Notes under the pieces: model-generated
What the model saw: the letters and a program-made list of their open reading frames with translations, nothing else
The model's database searches: none
What the model was told of the DNA's origin: nothing
Position numbers and translations under genes: made by a program
DNA from: Hanleya hanleyi
Lineage: Eukaryota; Mollusca; Polyplacophora; Lepidopleurida; Hanleyidae
Direction: 5' to 3'
Assembly: GCA_036873755.1 (NCBI GenBank)
Contig: JAVTVY010039324.1
Coordinates: 62,001 to 126,000, forward strand
Length of the DNA: 64,000 bases
Part shown: piece by piece, positions 34,318 through 45,013 of the stretch
Layout: the number at the start of each line of letters is the position of its first letter
How positions within the stretch are numbered: position 1 is the first letter of the stretch

Positions 34318-36205
34318 TTCGTCTGCTCAAAATCCGCTACAAGAAACTCAAAGCTGAAGATATTGCCTCTGTTCTAGAGAATTGACACTATCCGCTGATG
34401 TCCTGGCTTTTAAGCCATCCGCCAGGAAACCTATAATGTCAATCAACTTTGCAGACAACAGTTGATCATAGCTTCCGATTGTCTGATTGAGCACTGGGAA
34501 AATGGCACACATTAGACGTCATCGGATGCGGGGGTGGGTGGAGGGGAGCAAAAACCTGTTTATCCACCATTCCACTTTCCCAAGAAAGATACACCAACAT
34601 CGAAAAACTGGCAAAACTGGTTTCAGTTGTTCCCCAGGCTGTTTCAAAGGGGAGGGGCGTTTTGCCACAGGTTATCTCGTGCTTTGTTACAACGATGTTA
34701 GTAAATCTTGTGACTTAACAATAGCCGATCTATGCAATAGAGGAACATTAACACATGGTAACTTTTAGACTTTTAGTTAAATCATCATTTAACCTGGAAT
34801 AAAATATTGGTGTCATATTGTGTCCCAGATTTAACTTCACCTGTTTAACAGATGTATCGGTATATCAATGAATTTATCTCGGGATTTAGACCGTATTTAC
34901 TTTGGTTTCCTCCTATTTTAAAGCAGTAAAACAAAATTGGATCCATTATTTATACATAAATATATGACTGTATATGAATCCATCAGAATAAAGTCGCGTG
35001 CATTTTGAAATCTATGAACACTGTAATTTATCGCGACTGGCAACTTCGCCTTTGTTCTGGAACGATATGTCCTTGTAATGGTAGTTATGTCATTAACGTT
35101 TACAAGGTTAATTATAAACAATATACTCTATTATATTTAGAAGAAATGGTGTTGGTATATATATATAATATCAACCTTATGAGTTGTTCCATTAATCAGT
35201 CAATCAGAGGGGTAGTAAATGTACGTAATGTATCCTCCGTACCTCCGTACTTCCTCTTCTGTGTAAGCTTAGGTGGTCGGGTGTTTTTTGGAGGGCTTGC
35301 ATTTACTGCTGGCGATTTGATGCCAAACTCTGAGGGCGCGGGGTCAAGTCTCGCACGGGACCTACCCGTCCAGCACAAATATTTGTACTTTATCGAGAAA
35401 GTGTCATCTCCAAAATAATTGGATATAAATATTACCTACTTTCTGACTGGTGTTATATATAAACAACAAATCCTCGCTATACAGCAACAGTCACAATTAA
35501 TAAACCAAATGTTAGGTGTTATCCCTATATTAGACCTCTGTCGCCAAAATAGGCAATTGCACATAGGAAGTTCACAAATGCTAGTACGGTGTATAGTAGT
35601 TTTTAATTAGTTGCAGATCTGCGAGTTTGTAACAATGTTCCGTGACTCCAGTCAAACGGTATGAGCAGTTCAGGCCATAGAAAAGGTGATGGAGGGAAAA
35701 AACATTCTCTGTCACATTTTGCCCAATCTTTGGGTTTTCTTGGATGGTAATCGTCAAAAATAATCCTTTTCATGCGTCGATAAAACAATCGGAAATATAA
35801 AGCGGGGATAATAAATGTCAACATGCGTAAATAAGTCTGCATATAATCATCAATTGCTTCAGCTATAGATTCTAACTAATACAGATGGAATTTCCCTGAA
35901 CTTTATCGAAACTCGTGTATCGGTATATATGTAGATTTGACGGCTATTCTACAACATTTTTGAGAAGTAAAAGTAGGCCAAAAATGGGTATAAATTAATT
36001 AACTATTTAGATATTCTCAATATTTCGGAGACTGTTCAAAAATTTATCGGGGGGAGGGAGTGGCTAATTTCGGGGGGGATGAATTTAGAATTCATTCACT
36101 ATGACATACGATACTATTGATCTCGTAGTTAACGGAACACGGGGCACCTCTAAGACCTATTAAAGACCACATTGTAAGTTTTGTGTCCAGGAACATTGAC
36201 ACTTC

Positions 36206-36416
36206 TATAGGGTAGCCATACCATTCCATCCACTTCTGCAAAGTAGTATACCCGTGTGTGGAATGAGTAATGAATGAAAATTTCACCAAATCCTACAATT
36301 GCAGCCGTTTTCCAAGTATTCAATATTGGGAGGATTTGAGGCAAATTTCATTCATGACTCATTCCACACACGGGTATACTAGTCTGGAGAAATGAAATGA
36401 ATGGTCAGGCTATACC
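36206..36416. mobile_element. MITE-like inverted-repeat element
   Basis: It starts GGGTAGCCATACC and ends GGCTATACCC. Internal inverted arms carry TATACCCGTGTGTGGAATGA and its complement. The equivalent place in block 2 (about 19513) has no insert. TTCT lies at both borders. Non-coding, about 210 bp. Confidence 0.7.
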
Positions 36417-36484
36417 CTTCTGGTAGAGGTACTCATTTGCAAGCGAGAGAACAAAGTTTTCACACTGACCAAGAGCGGATCTAC

Positions 36485-36499
36485 GGGGGGGGGGGGGGG
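36485..36499 (+). repeat. G15 homopolymer
   Basis: An uninterrupted run of 15 G just beyond the end of block 3 homology. Confidence 0.9.
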
Positions 36500-36704
36500 T
36501 CAGGGGGTCAAATTATTTAAGTTGGAGTTTCAATATGTATCTAAAATCAGATATTTTTGCCGCGAGCGCTGGGTATACAAATCATCATATAATCTTAACA
36601 ATTATTCAATTGTATAGAACATGTTAAATGAAAGTTTTGTATGATATCTTGCACTTGTTTCTAGAAGGACACTATGCTATATAACGCTTTCGTTTAACCC
36701 TGAT

Positions 36705-37390
36705 TAAACCAGAAGAAATTTCCAACCTAAATCATACGTTCAAACTGGTTCATTTAGTCCATGTCAATCAGGCTTTTATTTTCATTTCGAAAGACTGACT
36801 TCCTGAAGTACTAAAGTGTCACAGTAAGTGATTCACTTCGTAAAAGCTAAATATTGTATCAACAGGGGTAAAGACCACAGTATGACAATTTGACCAGACA
36901 AGATAGTTTTCTAGTCGAAATATAAATAAATTTGTACATTCGCGCTTAATGGTCAATATATTATTAAAAATCAGTGAAGGATTTATTTGGGTTCTAAGTT
37001 TGATACATAAAATTGTGTTTAGCGTCAATTTTATTGACCAGACAAAATCGCAGCGATCGTCTCAACGCTGAGAATTTAATGACGATGGTCAAATAGGAAA
37101 ATGTCCCGTTGAGACCCCTTGCCGCCTGCACAAATCTATCTATAAAAATTCAACTGTGTCATCCAGCCGACAGATAAACATACTAGTTTAATGGAGAAAA
37201 CAAGTTTGATATTGGTTTAGATTCAAGGTAGGAAAATATGGCACCTTTGGCATTAACTATTTTGTTTCTAAATTTATTAAAAAATATTTTTGAGTAAATA
37301 ACAAAATAATTTTTTTAATATATATCTTCCCTTGATTGTACGAATCAATCAAAAAATAAATATTTATTTATAAAATGTGTTTATTACTGG
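36705..37390. repeat. Direct duplication, first copy
   Basis: 36705-36800 matches 38700-38800, and 36830-37390 matches 40083-40590. Shared text includes CACAGTATGACA, TACATTCGCGCTTAATG, GCAGCGATCGTCTCAACGCTG and CATACTAGTTTAATGGAGAA. The second copy is split by about 1.2 kb. Non-coding. Direct orientation could also reflect LTR-like repeats, but I see no retroviral genes or primer site between them. Confidence 0.65.
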
Positions 37391-38699
37391 TAAAACTTTT
37401 GATATCTCCTTGGTTGTCAATGGAATAATGCATGATGGCAAAGCGGCACAGGCTAGGTCAAAGCCATGGTTTTGGAGATTTTTATCATTTCAACAGACAA
37501 AACTCCATTCCATGTTCCATGTTGTTAGTCAAACTCAAGAGATTAGTTTTAGCTCCAGGGAACGACAGATAACATAGAACAGATATCAGTCCGCCAGGAG
37601 GAGTGCACAATTTAGAAGTACACATCGGAATGCCTATATGTTCATGCTATAGTGTTGCCATATTTCACACATATTTCTGACGACAAATTCAAGAAATTCC
37701 ATCAGCACAGAAACATCTCGTGAATAGTATCCCTCCTATGTTGTAGAACTTAAGGACGCTATGGTTTTTGTCAATAAGGCATATGTGATGGCATCCATTC
37801 TTGCAATCGTATGACCAGACATACCCTCAATTAATAGCTCTAAAACTAGAACATATTCCAAAGTTGTTTCCATGTCAAAGTTACATATTAGGTGGTAAGA
37901 AATTTCGGTCATCAAACGCTCACAAAAGTGCCAAACATCGACTATATGGAGAATGTTCAATCGGTCGCGTCATTCCTAAATTCAATTTTCAGCCGTCGTC
38001 AATGAAGAAAATTCTGGGTCAGCAAGCGAAAGACCTATTTCATATGACAGTGAGCAACAATTCCAAATGTGTAGGAAATAAAAATGATACAAACACAAGA
38101 TGGTTTCCTATAAGAGAAAAGCGGTAAACAATTTTCATTGGTATCAGCAAGAGGTGTTGAAGTTCTCTACGTAAAATCCTAATCACTGACCATTATGCTT
38201 TATTCAGATAAAGTCGTTTTGCAGAGTATTATCTCAGCCACGAATTCACTGTGGCTGTTTCATGGAAACCGTGCAGATGTAAAACACATAATATTTAAAC
38301 GGTCCCTAGCCCGCATTCAGCGGAATTAGACGCTAGAAGTTACGAAACTTAGCGTCATAGATCTTGCACTCTAAGATCGCATTTTATCGTCAGCATACGA
38401 TATGTATAACATAATTTGAGAAACTTTGAATTGTGGCATTTGGTGGTTTAGACTAATTATTTGACAAGTTTCTGTAATAATATTATGTGGCGTTGATTGA
38501 AATCGTCCCAGTCTTGAGAGGCTAAACCATACCCAAGTTAATATGCTACAAATATTCTTCCAAAGCTGAAGGGAGGATAGAGAAATACAGGGGAAACATA
38601 ACGCTGAGCTTGTATACTCCAGGCACACTGGGGAATTCAAATCACAATCATTATATCAATATTTCCCCAAAACCGAAGGGAGAGACTGAAGACATCAAT
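37391..38699. other. Non-coding interval containing one copy of a dispersed repeat
   Basis: About 38100-38470 is homologous to about 55540-55910, sharing GCGGAATTAGAC, CATAGATCTTGCAC and GATATGTAT. It includes a degraded relative of the membrane-anchor-like exon described at 55404-55602. Open stretches here (e.g. 37801-38127) show no recognisable domain. Confidence 0.4.
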
Positions 38700-40590
38700 G
38701 TCCTGTGATTAAACCGAGAATTTCCAACCTAAATCCTAGGTTCAAACCGGTTCATTTAGTCCATTACAATCAGACTTTTATTTACATTTCGAAAGACGGG
38801 ATTCCTGAATAGACTTCTAGCTACAGGCCATCAAAACAAGAGTTTTGGGATGCTGGGCGGGTTAGGGTGAAATGTCGAAATATGGGGTCTCTTGGATGGA
38901 GAAAATCCATCTATGAAATGGTCATATTTCATAGATATGATGTAATATCTGATGGTCGTCATCGTTTCATGGATGAAGGGCCAAGTTATAGTAAAACGGC
39001 GAGTTTTAAACCCCGTCTAAATATTTTGACGTCGTTTAGGTTAAGGACCTATGAGGGGCACGCACTTTTTCAAATGCGAAAAGGTCGCTTTGACGACGTC
39101 ACTTTAAAAATACATTTCTGCTTTATTTTTTCGGTCAGATGTTCCAGTTTTGGTATTCATGCAATTTTCCGCGAAAATGTGTTAATAAAGCAGAGATTGC
39201 TTATTTGCTTGGCACGTCCATACAGGAAAAGGCAGTAATTTTGTAAGAAAAACGGATAAAACGCAGCTGTCCAGTCACACCCTATATGGTCGCCTCTTTG
39301 TATTAACCCATGATATAGTCCGCTGGTGCACGAGAGATGACTAGCCCCCAAGCCATATGCCAAAAGCATTCTGTTCAGAGTACGCAAGTATAATTTTGTG
39401 ACAACTTGATAATCGTATTGTACAACAGTATGATTATTGTTTCTGGTATTGTGTAAACATCTGCTTTAACTCAGTGAAATCCATTTCCGACAGAGATTTT
39501 TAAGGACGTAAACTGACACGCGCGAATGTATGTAAGGGGAATAAAAAAAGTCGGAAACGTTATTTAGCAAACACAACATTTTCCATCCAATCTCAGCAAC
39601 AAAGACTATTTATGAACTGGCACTTTCTAACTTCATCCTGTCATATTTGACTAATTTAAAGTTCACTGACGTAATCAACTATAGATGCAGAGGATCATGG
39701 GTAAATTCTTAATCGCGGTCCTCTGGAAGTCGCGCTTCATATTCTTTAATCCTTCTAATTATTTTTTCGACTAAAACAATGCTTATCTGTCAAATTTATA
39801 AGTTTCCGGCAGAAATAGCGAAAAAAATAATGATTATGAAAAACTGACAAAACTAAGTCTATAGCTACCTTCAGTGTGGTCACTGTGACGTCATTAGAGC
39901 GACTATCTCTAATGATATTCTCTTGTAAACAATCATCCAAATGCCCATCTTGGAAAGTGTCATCCTGTACCCAAATTGGTTATAACATACAGAGTTTGGG
40001 AAGGAGAGAGGCGGAGCGTGGGTGGGGTGGGTGTGTGTGTGTGTGTGGAGGCGTGGGGGGGCTTCAGCACAGTGTCACAGTATGTGATTTTCTTCTTAAC
40101 AGCTAAATATTGTAGCAGACCACAGTATGACAGTTTGACCAGACAACACAGTTTTCTAGTAAAAAAAATCGTACATTCGCGCTTAATGATCAATATATTA
40201 TTCAAAATGAGCGAAGGGTTTATTTGGGCACTGAGTTGGATACATAAAATTGTATTTTAGCGCCAAGTTTCTTGACCAGACAAAATGCCAGCGATCGTCT
40301 CAACGCTGAAAATTCAATGACGATGGTCAATTCCGGAAATGTCCCGCTGAGTCCCCCTAGTCATCCAGCCGATAAATAAACATACTAGTTTAATGGAGAA
40401 AACATGTTTGATGTTGGTTTAGATTCAAGGCAGGAAAATATGGCACCTTTGGCATTAACTATTATTATTAAGTTATTGGAGAATATGTTTGATTAAATAA
40501 CAAGGTAATCATTTTTTTTATATTTCTTCCCTTGATTGAACGAATCAATCGGGAAAGAAATATTTATTTATACAATGCGTTTAGTACCGG
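38700..40590. repeat. Direct duplication, second copy (split)
   Basis: It is homologous to 36705-37390, with an unrelated stretch at about 38800-40080 in the middle. That stretch contains GCAGAGGATCATGGGTAAAT (about 39686, also in the block 2 intron) and a (GT)n/G-rich tract at about 40020-40060. No gene is recognised. Confidence 0.55.
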
Positions 40591-40749
40591 TAAAACGTTG
40601 AATAAATTCAAAGTTAAAATAAATTACCTGAATAAGTTGAATATTATTTAAATTATTCCCTTCTGGATTGATTTCTCCACTAATCCAAGTGATCAACCCA
40701 GAGAGAAATTTTGCTAATATAATATAATCTTTCCTGTACCAAATTAACT

Positions 40750-41064
40750 GCTGATCTTTTGTTCACATTTGCACAATAAACATTTTCCATCAAAAAGAAA
40801 CAAAAGCATAAATAATCCATGGCTTATAACATTTGCATTATTGTGAACAAAGAATTTCAGCAGAATGGATGACCAGTATGATTTCTTCCTTTATAGGCAA
40901 TATTTTTTCCTTCAAAACAATGATCACTATAATTAAAAAAACTTTAAGTTTAGTCCATAATTGTTAAATATTGCTCTAAATAACAATATCATCTTGATTG
41001 TATTATCTATTTGCCTGGCTCTTCATTTTTTAAATATTCCTATTATTTGGAACTTCGAGTGTCT
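40750..41064. repeat. Dispersed repeat R (second copy)
   Basis: It is paralogous to 23240-23570 and ends at the same GTGTCTATG, where a different LINE tail starts. Confidence 0.75.
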
Positions 41065-41500
41065 ATGTTAATGTTTCTTGATTTGATTTGATTTTTATTT
41101 CACCATGAATAACAATAATGCTTAGTAAACAAAATATAATGGTGGCGGGATGAAAACCCCGAAGGGTTTGTTTTATCCCAAAATAATAATTATATTTACA
41201 AAGATGATAATATGCGGTTAATTCTATCATAGTGAGAAAATTCAATTTTATATCAAACAAAAATACAAATTTAATTTCCAATCTCCACAGACGGCAAACA
41301 AAATAGATGTCTAATTATGTTCCAGTAATAAAAACGATTTTATCCTCGATTTGAATAATGAGAGCGAAACGTTAGATTTTAAATCAGAGGGTAAATTGTT
41401 CCATAATTTAGGACACTTTATTTTAATATTATAAAAAAGATAAGTCAGAGTAGTAAAAATCGCGATATAAATTTAATTTAGCCTGTCTAGTTGGGTACCT
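41065..41500 (-). mobile_element. 3' end of a non-LTR retrotransposon with (ATCAA)n tail
   Basis: On the minus strand the stretch ends in GGTGAAATAAAAATCAAATCA followed by repeat R. The upstream text has CCTTCGGGGTTTTCATCCCG. It may be the 3' end of the LINE whose endonuclease lies at 42087-42311 and 53442-53974; the region between (about 41500-42087) is too decayed to prove continuity. Confidence 0.5.
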
Positions 41501-42086
41501 GCGGACAGCAGATAATTGCAGATTAAGGATGAGCAGAAATGAGCAGAAATAAATTAAATATACCTCCAGACACTAATAGAAGTATAAGCGGCTCTTGGGT
41601 ATCATTTAGGTGGAGGTAACGCTGGACCGCAAAGCCGCAGGTCAAGAAGAGTTATCTCCCATGATTCGAAAATGACGTCACATCAGGTCACATGCCATCC
41701 GGGTCACATTTCACATCCGGGCCAAAAGGTCAAATGTTACTTTCGGTCACGTGACGGCCCAACATTAGTGATCTGCCCCTCAAAAGACCCCAGCTCAGTT
41801 TTTGTGTGGCTATATCAATGCTGGACTGCGAGTGATCAAGGTCTTCAGACATGAAAGACTGTATTTTGGAAATATTCAAATCTGAAAGCAGTGCCTCTAT
41901 AAAGTTTTCTTTCTTTGACAGGTTGATTTTTAATTTTGATGGTAAAGGGGTAGTTTATTTCAGCTGTTGATTGTATTAAATGGCACTTCATAATAGTAGA
42001 AACTGGGCAATGTACTGTACTACATGTTGAACTAGGTGGGTGTACATGGACCTGGATACAAATTTTCATTATAGTTTCTGTACATA
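41501..42086. other. Degraded sequence between LINE tail and endonuclease fragment
   Basis: About 41680-41770 is rich in CATCCGGG, GGTCACGTGAC and related words, like the 23.1 kb cluster. On the minus strand, 42086-41840 gives broken reading such as NLSKKENFIEALLSDLNISK, plausible for the LINE linker after the endonuclease but interrupted by stops. Confidence 0.35.
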
Positions 42087-42311
42087 TTATAATACGAGAT
42101 CAACGGTGCTCGATCCAAAGTGATTATGCCATGTATACTTTCCAGAGTAATCACCTGGTGTTCTACCGTTTAATATGCGGGATTGACTGGATATACATAA
42201 TTCGATAAGTTTTCTACCATTTTCATTTGTCTTTTTGTCTTCTGAATGTCTGTCTTGTAGACCAATGTCCCCAGTATAGGAGTTTGGAAGGGGTAGGAAA
42301 GTCATATTATC
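42087..42311 (-). pseudogene. LINE endonuclease, C-terminal half
   Basis: Minus-strand reading gives NENGRKLIELC, RILNGRTPGDYSGKYTWHN and SSTVDLVL, the C-terminal motifs of apurinic-type (EEP) endonucleases of non-LTR elements. It starts at GATAATATGAC, the same 11 bp that ends the N-terminal half at 53442-53452. The two halves were one reading frame before the Penelope-like element inserted. Confidence 0.8.
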
Positions 42312-42901
42312 CATTGGAACCACTGATGATTTTCCAATAATAGAGAAGAAAAGCAACTCCGAGTAGGGATGACAATTTCATTCTGTATATTTCGTTATTA
42401 GTTATAGCATCTTCAGCAGTGAACAAAGTTACAAACAGCTCTATACGCGCAGTATATATACAAGGTATAATGTGATCTTAGCCAATGCACATATATGAAT
42501 CTATAGGTAAGCCAGTAATGTCAGTCAGATTGGACAGATATTAAATGTCATTTTCAGAAAATTGTTGTAGACATTAAATGTTAGGAGATAGCAATATACA
42601 AATGTTGTGATTACAGATGATACAATACACAATCTAATCGATGAAAACAATTACAACACATATAAGTGGAGTGAATGCACAATGAATAAAGTATGGCGAT
42701 ATAGCGCGTATATATCTACATTGAATATTTCTACATGTCATGAGGTTCAGATAAGGACTGTCATCTTAAGATAATATAGGTATAATTTTCTTGGCAATCC
42801 ACATTAGAATTGATGGGAATCTACAAATGTAACTTGCATGACAATATACACTTTATACAGCCTAATTTATGAAAAGAAAGCTGGTTAATCTATAAATGAT
42901 A

Positions 42902-44147
42902 TTACCTAAATAATTTTAAATCCTTTGATGCTTTCAAACCTTGGTTTAAAATTGGTTTTAGCCGGCGTATGGCTAAGGCTTCTTTGAATAACACTTGAGA
43001 CCAGTGAGCTGCTGTATCAATAATTTTAGTGTTTGATTCTATAAGGGACAACACAGAGATCAGATCATCATCAAAAGAGCCATTTGCTAGATCAAACATT
43101 TGACGAATGTAACTAAAATTGTCGCACTGGCTTACATGGTTAAACACCTCGGATTTGGAAGAAGCATGTTCTTCAGGCGCACAATAAAACATCTGTCTGT
43201 TTTGCCGATGTACTCTGATTCGCAACCTGGACATGACAATTTATATAAAATAGAGCTTCTATATGTTTGTCTCCCATAAATCAATGTAACGCGCCCTTCC
43301 CAGAGTATATTTTCTGATTTTCTTTGAGGCATTGTCGAAATATTCTTTCACCTTCCCGACCAATATACGGTAGTCTTATCCATATTTTGGGCATATTTTC
43401 ATCATTGGTAAACCTGTTAGCTACTCTCGGTAAGCTGTATTTGTTTGTTAAGTTATCCACTAACTTTCTGGCGGTATGTCTGGAGAATGCATTCCAAGAC
43501 ATAAATTTTCTAATGATAGACAATTCCGTTATTAGGTTAATAGGACTGCCACAAATCTTATGTGCTCTAAAAACAAGTGATCTAACCCAAGCTGTTCTTC
43601 TTGACCAAAGCTCAAAACTATCCGCATGAATGTAGGGGCCTACTGGCCAGTGTGAGTGGGTTTTCGGTGAACTGTAGTACCAGAATTTGATATAGTAATA
43701 TCCAAAAATGTATATCTTCAGAACCAACAAAATCGTCAAAAGTGAATTTAAGTTGTTTGTTGAATGAATTTAGCTTATTTAAAATCAATGACAAGTCCGT
43801 TGGCTTTGCTAGGACTAGAGTATCATCGACAAAACGTGAATAGAATTTTATGACATCTTTAGACACACGGTCATCAATTATGGTCTGCTCAAGTTCTGTC
43901 ATAAGTATATTGGCTAAGACGGGGCCTAATGAAGAACCCATAAAAATTTCATCAAACTGTTGATACAAATTTCCACTGCATGAAAAAGGAGTCCTTTGAC
44001 ATGTATCCCTTATCAACTTTCTCAGAGTGTTCTTACGGAGACTTGTTGTTATCAGTTTCTTTTTGTAAATACGGTCAACAATAACATTTATGACTTTTGT
44101 CAGTGGTACATTGGTAAACAAAGATTCCACATCAAATGAAAAAATCG
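42902..44147 (-). pseudogene. Penelope-like RT (palm to thumb) and GIY-YIG endonuclease, frameshifted
   Basis: The order on the minus strand is SFDVESLFTNVPL, MGSSLGPVLANILMTELE and FYSRFVDDTLVL (catalytic VDD) to about 43618. Then, in another frame, comes WVRSLVFRAHKICGS ... IWIRLPYIGREGE (to 43281). Then GIY-YIG-like LYKLSCPGCESEYIGKTDR (43132-43290). Then in a third frame EEHASSKSEVFNHVSQCDNF (to 42902). At least three frameshifts separate these parts. The RT/GIY-YIG combination is diagnostic of Penelope-like elements. No activity is expected. Confidence 0.85.
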
Positions 44148-44254
44148 ACCATAGAGTTCCATGTCCCCCGCTAGCAGCACCAGTTATGATGGATTACATC
44201 CACCATAACTGGCGCTGCTGCTGCGGGGCCATGGACCTCTATGGTCGATTTGTT
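44133..44254. repeat. Approximately 50-bp-armed hairpin at the left edge of the 9 kb insert
   Basis: AAATCGACCATAGAG...CCAGTTATG on the left pairs with CATAACTGG...CTCTATGGTCGATTT on the right around a loop of about 15 bp (centre near 44194). Arms contain small mismatches. It sits exactly where the Penelope RT reading is broken. Confidence 0.75.
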
Positions 44255-44307
44255 TTGGCAAATGATATCTCATATCATTGAAGAAGAGTATGATTTGAAA
44301 ATGGAGA

Positions 44308-44960
44308 TATCCAACTGCTTATAATCCAATATGGCTGACGGCGGCCATATTAGATTACGCACATTGCTGAAAAACAATCCTAATCGTCCTCTCAACAATG
44401 TCAAGGCACACCCCAAGTTTGAAATTGATCGGTTAATCGTTCACGAGTTATTGTCCGGACAAGTAAATCTAAGATCCAACTGCTTATAATCCAATATGGC
44501 TGACGGCGGCCATATTGGATTATGCACATTGCTGAAAAGCAATCCCAACCGTCCTCTCCCCAATGTCAAGGCACACCCCAAGTTTGAAGTTGATCGGTTA
44601 AATCGTTCACGAGTTCTTGTCCGGACAAGAAAATCTAAGATCCAACTGCTTATAATCCAATATGGCTGACGGCGGCCATATTGGATTATGCACATTGCTG
44701 AAAAACAATCCCAACAGTCCTCTCACCGATGTCAAGGCACTCCCCAAGTTTGAAGTAGATCAGTTGAATCGTACTCCAGTTATTGTCCGGACAAGGTCCA
44801 ACGGCTTATAATCCAATATGGCTGACGGCGGCCATATTAGATTACGCACATTGCTGAAAAACAATCCCAACCGTCCTCTCACCAATGTCAAGGCACACCC
44901 CAAGTTTGAAGTTGATCGGTTAAATCGTTCACGAGTTATTGTCTGGACAAGAAAATCTTA
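44308..44960. repeat. Four units of the approximately 165-bp GGCGGCCAT repeat
   Basis: CAATATGGCTGACGGCGGCC recurs at about 44326, 44491, 44657 and 44813. Each unit also has AAGTTTGAAGTTGATCGGTT and TTGTCCGGACAAG. It belongs to the same family as 24985-25290. A short (GGAATTACGGAATCAC) run follows at 44962-45000. Confidence 0.8.
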
Positions 44961-45013
44961 CGGAATTACGGAATCACGGAATTACGGAATCACGGAATTA
45001 CGGACACCGGTGT

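Larger units (their letters stand above)
26078..36465 (-). repeat. Globin segmental duplication, block 3
   Basis: It is collinear with block 2 from ATAAATAATCAATGATACA onward. It is interrupted by the 3.3 kb tandem-repeat element (26341-29644) and, near its far end, by a MITE-like element (36206-36416). Homology to block 2 resumes after each. Confidence 0.85.

Noticed and set aside
38867..39238. 123-codon plus-strand frame
   Set aside because: No recognisable domain, no splice or promoter context, and it lies inside a repeat-derived interval.
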